From positions 10,638,001 to 10,702,000 of the forward strand of contig CM020511.1 of assembly GCA_009823395.1 (NCBI GenBank): DNA of 64,000 bases. The letters are read 5' to 3'. Shown here one piece after another: positions 27,300-39,235 of the stretch. Positions within the stretch are counted from its first letter, which is position 1; each line of letters opens with the position of its first letter. The translations under genes were made by a program, and so were the position numbers. Under the pieces are notes generated by a model. That model ran no database searches and was not told where the DNA came from. It saw only the letters and a program-made list of their open reading frames with translations. The stretch is from Thamnaconus septentrionalis (lineage: Eukaryota > Chordata > Actinopteri > Tetraodontiformes > Monacanthidae).

Positions 27300-27624
27300 T
27301 CTCCAGTATTTTGTTAAGCGGTGGTATGTAAGAGACAGAAGGGAGGAAGGAAAGGAAGGAGGGAGGGAGGGAGCGCGAGCCCTGCCTCCTTCCCCTCCCT
27401 CCCTCCCTCCTCCAGTTTCCTGTCAGAGCCGCAAGTGTGAGTGTGTGTGAGTGTGAGTGTGTGTGTATGGATGTCTCAGCGGCAGTGACTCTCAGGCTGC
27501 CGAGCGGAGTGGAGCGCACACACAGGGGGAAGCGGGCACACCTCACTCCTCCCTCGGCTGGACTGCGGCTGAATTCGAGCTTCGACGCCACTGAGGAGCC
27601 GCGGCGGCGGAGGAGCGGAGAACC
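27300..27624 (+). promoter_or_regulatory. tgfbr2: Likely tgfbr2 proximal promoter and 5'UTR
   Basis: CpG-rich, with GGGA/CCCT purine-pyrimidine runs (27357-27410) and no obvious TATA box, as in the TATA-less human TGFBR2 promoter. TTTCCTGT at 27416-27423 is an ETS-type core; the human promoter is known to be driven by an ETS/ERT site of similar sequence near its start. The transcription start cannot be fixed by eye. An ATG at 27467 opens a frame that overlaps the main start codon. Confidence 0.55.
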
Positions 27625-27715
27625 ATGGAGGGACCGAGTTCACTCTTCTTCTTCTTCTTCTTCTTCCTCTTCCTCGCTGTGCTGCTGGAGTCCGGGGCCG
27701 ACCGGCTCATCGGCG
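27625..27715 (+). CDS. tgfbr2: tgfbr2 exon 1: start codon and signal peptide
   Basis: Encodes residues 1-30 plus the first base of Gly31. The ATG lies in a strong Kozak context (A at -3, G at +4). The peptide has a hydrophobic core of seven consecutive Phe, all TTC codons, followed by LFLAVLLE, typical of a signal peptide; cleavage is likely near residues 22-26. The donor is gtgagt at 27716, phase 1. The exon is 91 nt against 94 nt in human exon 1. The TTC run is a coding microsatellite. Confidence 0.93.
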
Positions 27716-28753
27716 GTGAGTCGACAGCCTCGGCTACGAACTGCCTCGACTCTCTCTGTCCGCCGTGTGTGACCTGTAGCTCGGGGCGGTGGGGTCGCAA
27801 ACCAGCCGGAGGATACTATGTTGAGCCGGGCGCGCGCAACAGGTGACTCGAGCTGGCTTTGAGTGCGTGCGCTCGCGCTCTCGTTGCCGCGGTTGACAGC
27901 GCACGTGTTCCTGCGCAGTGTTTTCCACGCTCTGACAAACTATTATTTCAAACGATAAGACGACTTAAACCGATTGACATCAGACAACTCCTCCACCTTT
28001 TTAATGCATCTCACTGTCCGCTCGTGTTCCAAGTTGCAGGGCCTGACAGTGGTTTGTTTGTTTCAGCACGTGTTTATGCCAGTGTTTATGTTTTTGGGAT
28101 TGTGTAAATCGTTCCTTGTTGCGTTAAAAATTGATCACTTGTGGCTTTTAAGTTGAAAAGAGACTCGATGCTTCAGCCTGTGGCAGGGGTGGGCAAACTC
28201 CTTGACTGGTGGGCCAGAATTTGGATCCTAAAATTTGACAGAGAGGGCTGGAGCAGCAGCAGATGGATGGAGTGATTTGGTGACCCATCATGGGACACTG
28301 TTTGTAGAAAACATGTGCTTTAATGTCAATTGAAAATTAACAAATGCGTTACAACAAAATGTGTCTCTGAAGCCCCGCGGCGTTTAGCTCTCTATTGACA
28401 TGACTGTTAAAACACTGAGAAAATGGATGAAATACAACTATTTTATGACTTACTATTAATGCAATTTCTTCAAGTTCGGCAGGCCAGAAGCGTAGACTGC
28501 CCGTGCCTGGCATATGGGCACAAGAATGTATAGCTTACATGAACGCTCAAATCAAGGAATTCATTGTTGGATCTCACTTATCGTTGTAACTTCTGGGAGA
28601 AAAGTGTTCTGTACCTTGTAGCATTTTCATTTGGGGGCGGGGAGGTTTTCCTTTTTCTCATTTGTAGAGCAGAGGTGGCTTTCTTTGGATATGACTGACA
28701 GAGTCCATGCAAATGACGGAGCAAACTAGTGCTATACTCTGAAACTGTCTGTA

Positions 28754-28818
<65 letters not shown>

Positions 28819-29374
28819 ATTCCGTTAGGTATTTATTTTGGCTGAGTTCACACGAAGCCAGGAATTGCTGCAGCGCTCCTCCGTCTCATGAAAATAGTGA
28901 GGATGCTTTCACGCATCATTTCGCACAAATATCCCAAAAATGTAGCCGCAACATTTTTTCTGGCCGTATTAGAAAATAGTTTCAATGTCTGCCACGACTC
29001 CAACTGTTCCCGTGCGTGGTGCACTTGCACACAAACAAAATTGACGGGTTGACCTCCCCGCTTTGCTTTACCAGCTGCAGATATTGCGACCCCGCGCGTG
29101 ACACAGAAGCGGGCCATCGGCTCCTGACGAGTCGCCGTGAGAGTTTCAGTGTGAATTTTCGTTAACTTTGTTCACTTCGCCTCGCTTACCGCGTGGTAAA
29201 CTACTATGAAGTCGAGGCCTTTTTTTTATTTGTGCGGTGAACCCTTCCTGTAAGTCTGCAGGCAGTCCTGCATTTCTTAATCTACGCTGCGCTCCAACGT
29301 GTCAACGGTCGCAACTCAACCGACTTGGCCGCTTTCCATTTGTCACACTGTAACGCCTCCCGCATCTACAGTAC

Positions 29375-29410
<36 letters not shown>

Positions 29411-32400
29411 ATTCCCCACACTTCACAGGCAGGTTTCCACTGAGTGTAAGAATCCTACCTGGTGTGATCTTCTGACTCCCCCACCTCACCCCCGTCACCC
29501 GCACCTCCGCCGCCGCCGCCGCCGCCGCCGCTCCCACGTTGGGGCCTATTTTCAACCTGGAAATCCCGCATACCAGAGGGACTGTGTGGTCCTGCGTGTG
29601 TCACAAATAGACACGCACACACTGAACGGCAGACAAACGTGCTACCTCCGTGCTCCCAACCCCTCGCCACACGCAGATTCCCTGTTATTCTGACTTCCCC
29701 AAAGCACCTCAGCCCGCAGGAAGCTCCTCGCGGCTCTCCCAGCGCCGGAGCAGCTCGACATTGCGGTTCTTCCAAACAGCTGGAGGTCGGACTCTGTTGT
29801 TTTTCCCCCTCCTTTCTCTCTTTGTTTTCTCTCAATTGATGTGCGATATCCATCCACCTCGCTCTGGCCGTCACAGAAGGAGTCCTTCCTGCCTTCCTTC
29901 CTTCCTTTGCGGGGACTAACCATTCGGTCATTGCAAGAGTTCCTTGCACGAGATCAATACTCAGTGCGAAGGAGGCGATCGAAAGTAAAAGGGTCGAAGT
30001 TGATGCAGCAAGACGTTGAAGAGATGAGTAAAATTTTTTGCAAATTACCCAGAGGTTGATCCCCCACCACCCCCGGCCCCTTGCGGTGTTTACGCTGACT
30101 TCACTTGTGCTTCACTGAAGTGGAGAGCTGGAGCAGTTCACCCACTTAAACCTCCCCTTGTGAGCGTCTTACTTCGTTTTGATTTTTTTTTAATTTTTTT
30201 TAGCCATATTAGTCCAAGTCCCTCGCTTCTCTCTCCTCTCTGGCCGCGCTGACTCCAAAACAACGAGAGGGAGGGGGCCGGAGCGAGAGGTGTCTGAGGG
30301 AGCGGGAGATAAAATAGGGAGGAACAAGAGGATTACAGCCAAGTCGGAGAGCAGCGGATTAGGAGGGAGTTTACAGAGGCTGAGCGGGGGGATAGCTTTC
30401 AGGAGCAGAGGGGGGCGAGCCCGGCCGCCCGCTGAGGCAGTTATGTAGCGCTGCACGGCCTCTTGCCAGTTGTCTCCATTTGTTTCAGTCAGACGGGGCG
30501 GTTGGAGATTCGTCGGGGACGTTTTAGTCGACTGCGTGTCGCAGCTGGTGACGGTGCGCTTTCACTGCCTGCAAAAGTCCCACAGCATCTGCCTGAGGTC
30601 AGAGATATGTAATAGAGACACACCCAGTAACTCAGCATTTTTCCATGGGCTTTTTTTTTTTTTTTTTTGCAGTTTCCCTTTTTTTTCTTTTAAAGACATT
30701 TTAAAACATAAACACTACCAGTGAAAAGTCTGGACACACCTGTTTCTTCTTTATCTTTGCTACTTTCTACACTCTAAATACATGCTGAAGACATCAAATA
30801 TGTGACCAAGACATGTGGATTAATGTGGCAAAAGAAAAAATGTTATGTACATATATTTTATATCATGGGTGGCTATTCTAGATCATCTAAAATATAAAAC
30901 TTGTTTGAGTTATTTCACACTTTTAAAAAAATATATACATATTCCATATGTGTTCATTCATAGTTTTGATGCCTTGAGTGACAATCTGCAATGTAAATAG
31001 TCATGAAAATGAAAGAAAAACCATAAAATCAGAAGCATGTGTTCACACCTTTGACAGGTTGTGCGTGTATGTTTATATAGAGAAATTGTTGGGCATTTGT
31101 TTTGCAGGACACACACTTTGATACAATCATTGAAATCATTATTTACTAGACATAGACAAAAAGTGTGTGCAGCGTTTGGTTCGTGACTTCATGATAAGGG
31201 GAGAAAAAAAAAATGTGGGTCCTGAGTCTCCAAAAGTTGTGAACCACCACTTGCCATTGAACTCACAGCCGGTCGTTTCAGTGTTTTTTTTTTTTTTTTT
31301 TGACAAAGGGAAACACTTCATTAATAACCGTCTCCGGGCGCCGTTTAGACACAGCTGAGCTGTTCCGGAAAATGCACAGCTTTATGCGGCGAGGTCGTGT
31401 GTGAAGCCAGGTGATCTGGGCCAAGCGATCATTTCGAGAGACAAGAGAAACACCCCCCCCCACCCACCCCAACACCTCCCTCCCCTCTCCTAACACTTGA
31501 GAGATCAAATGGAGCTCAGCGTTAACTCTGTCAGCACAGCGAGTTGAGTCCAATCCCGTAACTCTGTGCAGATGAGCCCATCAAAGGCGGCAAACGTCAG
31601 CTGATGGGTATTTCAGCCTGTTCCTGACGATACACATTGGACCACTTCAAAAGGGGACGGGTGATTTTAAGCCTCTTCGGCCGGCTCGCTCGCTCGCTCG
31701 TTAGGAACAATCCTCCCCCAGGTTAGTTTTTGATGTCCATGACGTGTCCGGCTCATTCATCATCTTTTCCTGTTTGACGGCGAACACTTTGAAGGGGCGG
31801 AGAGAAGCGTGTAGCTACATTTGCTAATCTGCCAAACATGAACACGACTGAACCAAAGAAGTAAAAAACACGTTGAACAGATTTTTTTTTTTTTTTGATC
31901 ACCATGTTTGGATTGACATCAGTCAACACTGCTTTCTGACCTAGACAGAGTTACATTAGTGTTGTTGAAGATGCACAGTAACATACCTCTACTCTGCTTT
32001 CATCTTTTCATTCTTCCCTTGTTTGCTGTTTCTTCATAGCATCCATAATGTCCTGTATATTTCGCCTGCAACTGGATTAAAAAGTGGAGCCAAAGTTCCA
32101 TTTTTCACGCGGTTCTAGCTGTTAGCCAACATGTATCCAACATTTAACTTGAGATTTTGCTCATAATACTGCACACCCAGAAAATGTTCCCATTTTCCAA
32201 CTGGGCCGTGCAGCCCCTGAAGCAAACAAAAGGATAAAAAGAGAAGAAAAACCTCTCATCAAATTACCCAGACCTGTTTTTACTCTGGTAGAAACATCTG
32301 TGCTCCTGTGTTATCCCATCGCTCCCAGTGAGGAACAGACTGAGGAGGGACCACCGTTGGCCTGCCTGGTGTGCAGGTTTTTTTTTTTTTTGTTGTTTTT

Positions 32401-35400
32401 TTTCTCACTTTTTCCACTCTCTCTTGAGCGGTTTGCAAAAGTCCTTCCGGTATGTGAGTGATAAACTGCAGTCCAGTTTCCTGCCTGTCGTTCTGTCCAC
32501 TGTGAGCTCATATCCTCCCTCAGTGGGTCAGAGGAAAAAAGGGGGTTGAGGTTATAGATGGCTGCATTAGTTCAGTGCACAAAGTGCTGCAGTTCTGTTA
32601 TATTTATCTCTGAAACGCACAGGTTGAAACTAGGCCTCAGCAGTATTCTTTTGGTTTTTTTTATTTTTTTGGTAAAGCAGTTACGTTGTACCTGCTATTA
32701 TTGCTAAGCCCTGACAAGAGTATTACTCATCCGGGATAACAGTAACTATGGGACTGTTTATTTAACGGCTTAACTTGGCCGCTCATTAAAAAGACTGAAG
32801 AAAGTTGTCTCTGATTCAGCGCACCGGGTGGCTGCTACTTGTTCTCCTTCCACATTTCCACCTGGATCTGCAAAGACAACTAGCAACTGGTCAAATTCAA
32901 AAACGGAAGTTACAGCGAAGAAGTTACAGTCCTTGGCTGGACCGTCCTGCACTCATTAAACTATTAATTATTATTTAAGAGTCTTCTTAGATGTTGCATT
33001 GCATCCTGTGTTGTAACATTTTTCAAGACAGGCATGAATTATTTTCTGGAAATATTTCATTGTGAGCCCTTTCTTGTATTCACCTCTTCCGGTGATCCAA
33101 AGGTGGACGTCCAGGTTACTCACTGGTCTTATACAGTCAAGCAGAAGCAGGTCACATTGGTACAATTTCCCTCCTGGAGAAACAAGGGCACAGAGAAATC
33201 TCACATTTCAATTACAACCCCTTTAGGAGCCATCAAGACGGGAGTAAATGAGAGTCTGCACTTGCCTGTGACGCACTGAGGTCACTTTTGTTTTTCATTC
33301 TGTAATTCCAACGCAGGAAAGGAGCAGTGGTAATAAAAGACAGTCTAAGCTGTTGAGCAGCTGGAACAATGACCTACCTTAGACTTTCATCCGCAGTTCG
33401 CCTCCAACCGTACCAACACAGCACAGTCGACTGGAATCTCAAAGTAGAGTGAAGGTTGGCGTCGCTAACTGCCTCTGATTAACGTCTTGTGTTAACTCTC
33501 ATCCACACATTTTTGTCTCAGGTTACTTTTTGATGTTTTGGGTGTACGGGTTTTGCTTTGCTCCACAATTCAATTCCTACCATTGTTTGATCTTTTTGTA
33601 TAATACTGTTGTGAAATGCAGAAATTTAGAGACTCTTGTTGGCATTTTCCCATTTAACCAGACCGCTTGTCTACTAATTTCAGTTTTGTTGGGAGGCTGA
33701 TCTCAAATGGACTTTGGACCTGGACAAATGTACAAAAAGAAAATTCTCATCTTAGTCTCCAGATTAGAGATGAAATCAAAAATACACAAATATATAATAC
33801 ATTTCCTTGAAGGCACACTTGGGACACAAGTAAAAAGGAATTCCTGGACACTATTTAATTTTCTAACTTCAGCTCCAGATAACATTTTCCCAGAATAATA
33901 ATATTTTCTCAAGCAAGTCTTAGCCTCAGACCATTAGATATGATAAATACACTTTCAAATGTGAGGGGATTACACTTCAGATAGAAAATAATGTTGATGC
34001 TCTGATCAAACGATTACAAGGAAGCTTTCACTTGTAGTGGAAGTTGACTGTTTTTAATTCAGATAGTTTGCTGACTCAATGGAGCAAACGGACATAACTC
34101 TCATTTACACATTCAGGTCAACATGAGCTCAATTCAGCCTGTTTAATTCGTCTCTGAGGTTGTGGGTGAATGTTGCTACTCTGACGCTTCACACATTCTC
34201 GTGTGTGCCCACTTGATGGAATGTTTCTTGAAAGAAGGCGGGTAATCCAGCCTTTCAAAAGTATGATAGTGTGGCTCACACATCCAACACTTGCTCACAG
34301 AAAAAACACGCTGGAGAAGCAGTTTTTAAGCTTGGGCGGCAGGAGGAAGCACGAAAGGAATTCGCTCACATCCTACGTGAGGTTCTCCTCCGGTCTGGCC
34401 TCGGCCCTGCAGGCCTACTGCCGTGTCGCTTGATTTAATGATAGCGCTGACTGCGCTGCACGCTCTTGTTTTGTCTGTGTCTTGGATTTCAGACGTGTGC
34501 GGGCTGTTGTTGTTGTTATTTGCTGCGAAGGGCCTCCTTTCATCAAAGTAAAGTGGCCATCGGACCTCCTCATTCTTAGCAGAGGGGTTGGAGAGTCTTA
34601 CAGGGAACAGCATGTAGGGATGGTGGACACCATAGGACTAGAGGTGGCACAAATATTCACATTCCATGTTTAAGTAAAAGTACAAATATTTGGGTAAAAA
34701 AAAACTCTGGTAAAAGTAAAAGTACTGATTCAATTCCTTAACAGTTATACAGTAAAAGTAATTGTACTTTGTTACTTCCCACCTCTGCATAGGACAAACA
34801 ACTCTAATGACCCCACATGGGGATAGACATTGTGTTTGTTCTTTGCATTTTCAACACACGTTGTACTGTACCTGCTCACCTTCACAGTTGAGCCTGTATT
34901 AGGCATCGCAGAAGCATAACCAAGACCACCTCGCTGGAATCTCTAACTGTCGAACCACACACCTGCACCACAACATGTGTGGACGACACGCAGAGCTCTC
35001 AGTTAGCTTTACTTTGACAGTACTTTACTTTAGGTGCATCAGGCTAAGGCAGGCTAACATTGCTGAGCCAACCTCCTTCACATATGCCCTCCTTAGAGAA
35101 GCTCCAGAGAGGGGTTTGGAGTCAGAGAGGCAGGCCTGAACAGGTTACGGAACAGAGGGGAGATCAGAGAGGCGTCAGCAGGTTATGTCGTGCTGAGAAA
35201 GCAGGTGGATAAGATGGTGCTGATAACTCAGCCAGCCCAGGTCCCCAGGTTGAGCACGACCTTCTGGAGTGTGTGACTTCAAACCAGCCAGGATTGCTGT
35301 TGTTGTTGTCGACCTGCAGTTTTATTTTGGACTCCCAATACTGTTGTGTCCTTAAAGGTTAGCTGTGTAATATTTGGAAATTTTGAAGAAGAAACAGCGA

Positions 35401-38400
35401 CATCAAGTGGTTACATTTTAGATTGCAGCGCCTTTCACTCTCCAGCCCCCTCCTGAACTTGCCAGTGAACTATGGTGGCCCGCACACTCAAACTTGGTCA
35501 CCTCGTCCACCTTCTTCTTCTTCTTCTTTGTTGGTTTATTTGAAGAGCGAGCAAGGGTTTATTTCCAGTTAGCTGCCATCTTGCACCGCCATATTTTAAA
35601 GGAAACCTGGTGTGTGCAATCCAGCCCTCCTCACAGTGCGTTTCGTATTTAGGGTGAACACTCGCGTCCTCAAATAAACCAGCAAAGAAGGTGGACGAGG
35701 TTTCCAGGTTTGTGCTCGCAGGCCAACTTAGTTCACAGGCAAGCTCAGGAGGGGAGGGGGAGTGAAAGATGATCTCACTGTTTCTTCTTAAAAATGTCCA
35801 AACATTACACACTTAACCTTTAACGTTTCTGTTAAACACTGACCAGCATTCGTGAATGTTTTGTGAGAAAAGTGTATATTTAGCTGTCTGAGGAATCGTG
35901 AATACATACGCAGAGGTGGTCATTCTTCAGTCAGCATCTCTTAGTTGCCTTCAATAAAAAATGAAATGCTGCTTTTACAGTTTGATGAGTCAGGAAATTT
36001 CAGCCAACCTGACAGTTTACTGTGTGTGCTCCACAGGTATGGAAGGCCTGATGTATCCCCCGGTCCAGATGCCGATGAGCCAGCTGTGTATGTTCTGCGA
36101 CCTGCTTGAATCCTCCACATGTTCCGGCACTGGGACCTGCAAATCCAACTGCTCAATATCATCGACCTGCGAGAGGAAAAGTGAAGTCTGCGTGGCTATC
36201 TGGTAGGTGTAGCGGTGGATCATTAAGGCCTTCTCTGCTGGCCTAAACAGCCACAGAAAAGTACATTTTCCCATAAATATGATAATAAAGTTATTCTCCA
36301 TAGACGTTATATAATGTCTACTTGGTTGCATTGCTTCCATTGTTATATATTATAGTAGAGTTCTTTTAGCCAATCATGTTTCACCCAGCTTGTGTTGTCA
36401 GGTTCTATGAAATCTGCCTAATGCCAGCAGAATCAACAGCAGCTAGCTAGCTATTAAAACTAGCTAGCTGGTCTTACGCTAAACTTCACACATACGCATC
36501 CTGTGATCCAGCGATTTGGACAAGAGTTTAAGCTCACTGTATTTTTGGTGGACTTATTAAGTCTTTGTTGAGGAATCTCTTCAAATCACCCTTTATTTAT
36601 AAGTTTGGACAGTATCAGTGGCCTTAGTTACTTAGTCTTAATTATGATTTAAATGCTCGGTTTTACTCGACTAGGTCACCCATATGATGGTAATGTAATG
36701 TGTACAGTAAGTGTGATTCTGTATGCCATGGTGTCATACTGATGGTAATATGAGGTGTATTCATTTTGGGTGGCCTAAATACGATGTCACTGATGGCCGA
36801 GGCGTGACATGCATGGCCCGCTACAGGGTAGGTGACTACAAGTAGGGACATAAAACTCAACTGTGTGTTTACCAATCTACCAGGATATGGTTGCAGTTTT
36901 CTCTGTAATTCTATCTGGCAGGAGAAAGAATGAGACGGGATTCTCCATCGAGACGCTCTGCCACGACCCATCGCTGCCGCTGTACGGCGTCATGCTGGAC
37001 GACTACAACAGCTCCGTCTGTAAGATGAAGGAGAAGAACACGACGCACGGACCGGCTCACTTTTGTTCCTGCACGGAAGAGGAGTGCAACGACAAGCTTT
37101 TTTTCTCTCCCGGTGAGTTTCACCAAACCCGCCAAACTTCCCAGTTGCAAAACGCGGTCAAACCACCAGACTTTCCTCATTTTCTGGCAGCTTTGGAGAG
37201 TGTTTCATTTCGCCATCTTAATGTTTACTGCCAGGCAACAATGTTTTGGTCCGAGGCAACGGCCGACCGACCACTGCTGCGAGTTTGTAGTAGTCGTTTA
37301 GGTGGGAAGTAACAAAGTACAAACACTTTCTTACTGTATTTCAGTAGATTTTTCCGCATCTGTATTTGTTTTTCTGGAAACTTTTTACTTTTACTCCCTA
37401 CATTTGTACACAAATGTCTGTACTGTACTTTAATTACTTTTGTGTTTAAAATATACAAATTCCGTTCAAAGTAATTTGTTGTTGTTGCTTGAAGTGGTGC
37501 TGTTCAAACTGTGCTTTTGAGTACCGGTAGTTAAATACAAAAGTGGGTTAAATTTTAAAGGGAGATTATTTTAGAGTACCTCGGCTTTAGGGTCACTCTT
37601 GCCAGTGGAGTCCAGATTATTCTGTCATCACTTTTTTTATTTTTCCAAAAATATCAACAAAGGTATTTTTTAATGAATGAAAAAAAAAAATGCAACACGT
37701 TGTCTGTTTTTGCAACTGACTGTAATGCAATTGAGTGGAGTGTCACGACTGGAAGAGATCAGACAGAACATGGTGATGATTCTGTACCCAATTTCATCTT
37801 CAACATCATCCTGGCAAAAGCATGCTATGGTTTTTGGCGCCTTTTTTGTTGCGGCTTTATTTATTTTTTTGTTGTTAATGTTGCTTGCAGTTCCAGTGCA
37901 ACACCTCTTCGCTCTTCGACAGACTCTAAAACAAACAGCTGATCTGTTCACACAGCTTTGCTTTTCAGAATCTGCTTTCTCGCCATTCGCGCCAGGTTCA
38001 TTTGACTGTCGCTTACCAGCAGATCGCCGCCCCCAGCTCAACCCCCCACTCCACCCTCCCCAATAAACCAACCCTCGCTCTCTTTCCTACCGCACGCAGG
38101 GGAACTCTTGTGTATTTTGACATGCCGCCGTGGCACGTCGGGCAGTGGGCGGATTTCGCGTCTTTCTTCTTTATCAGGGCCTCACTTTCTTGTGAGTCTG
38201 CCATCATCACAAACAGGAAGTGGAAAGATTTGCATCACGCGTAAGCAGTCTTTAGGGAATCCTCTACACGGGTGCGGGTGCCTGTTCCGTTCTAGAAGGA
38301 GTGGAGATACGTTTTGGCTGCTGCCTTCTGCCGTGCCCTAGAAAGAGGAGAGCGCGTGCAGACGGGGGTGTGAGCGAGGTTGTTTCGGGGGCCGGCCGCG

Positions 38401-39184
38401 CTGGAAAAGCTCAGACACACGGTTTCCTGTCTGTGTTTAACTCAAGTCAGAAACATCTTGGGCACATGGCGAGCAGGCCTGGAGGACACGGCACGTCTGT
38501 AGTCAGTGACAGCAAGACCGACTCAGTCTGTTGCTACGGACCTGCAGTTTGCATATTCTGCTCTTATGTGACAGGGTTACAGCCCTGTAAGTGTTACTTT
38601 CACTATTATAGACTCATAAATTGTGCTGCAAAGAAACTACGCTTCAGATGAACCAGGTGATGCAATTCAAAGGATTTGCCGTTTTTGTTTTTTGTTTTTC
38701 TTTTTCTTTTTGTATCTCCTTCAACTGATTTTCAAGTCATGTAAAGTTGTCACATTTACGCCGATGATGCCCAGATCTATGACCCATTGGCCCAAAAACA
38801 AGGCCCACTCAGTGCAGCCACTCATAGAGTGAATCACTAATAATATCTCTTGATACTTTACGAGTCGCAATAAGAACAAGACTGAAGTCATGATGTTCTG
38901 ACCAAGTTGTTGCCCCCCCTCACCACTCCGCCTGAGTTGACCTTGGCTCTCCGTCACTGTATCTTAAAGATTGTGTCACTAATCTGGCAGTGAAGTGTGA
39001 TTCTAATTTTAGGTTTGAGAAACAGATAAGCAGCGTAGTACAACTAGGACAGATAGCCAAAGTCAAACCTGTCTAATCAAGGCCAGACTTGGAGAAATTA
39101 ATCCACGCCTTTATTACAAACAGGCTTGATTACTGTGATTATTTGTATTTGGGGATTTGCTGACTGTGGTATTTTAGATGAAGC

Positions 39185-39235
<51 letters not shown>

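Larger units (their letters stand above)
27716..36036 (+). other. tgfbr2: tgfbr2 intron 1 (8.3 kb)
   Basis: Phase 1, gtgagt...ccacag. It holds a hAT-like MITE (28184-28509), GT and CA microsatellites, a GC-rich stretch (about 29480-30460) including a CCG run, an exact-TSD MITE (34639-34787) and a TTAA foldback element (35352-35823). I found no convincing match to the alternative 75-nt exon known from the longer human isoform. Confidence 0.85.

Noticed and set aside
1..27300. Exons of the usual TGFBR2 neighbours (RBMS3, GADL1) in the flanks
   Set aside because: None of the open frames in the upstream or downstream flanks shows RRM, PLP-decarboxylase or other recognisable domains; the neighbours must lie outside the window or are rearranged.
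27079..27591. 170-residue open frame on the - strand over the promoter
   Set aside because: Covers the MITE end and the GC-rich promoter; no homology seen, and the + strand promoter/5'UTR explains the composition.
27716..36036. Alternative exon equivalent to the insert of the longer human receptor isoform
   Set aside because: No in-frame segment with AG/GT borders and similar composition could be identified by eye.
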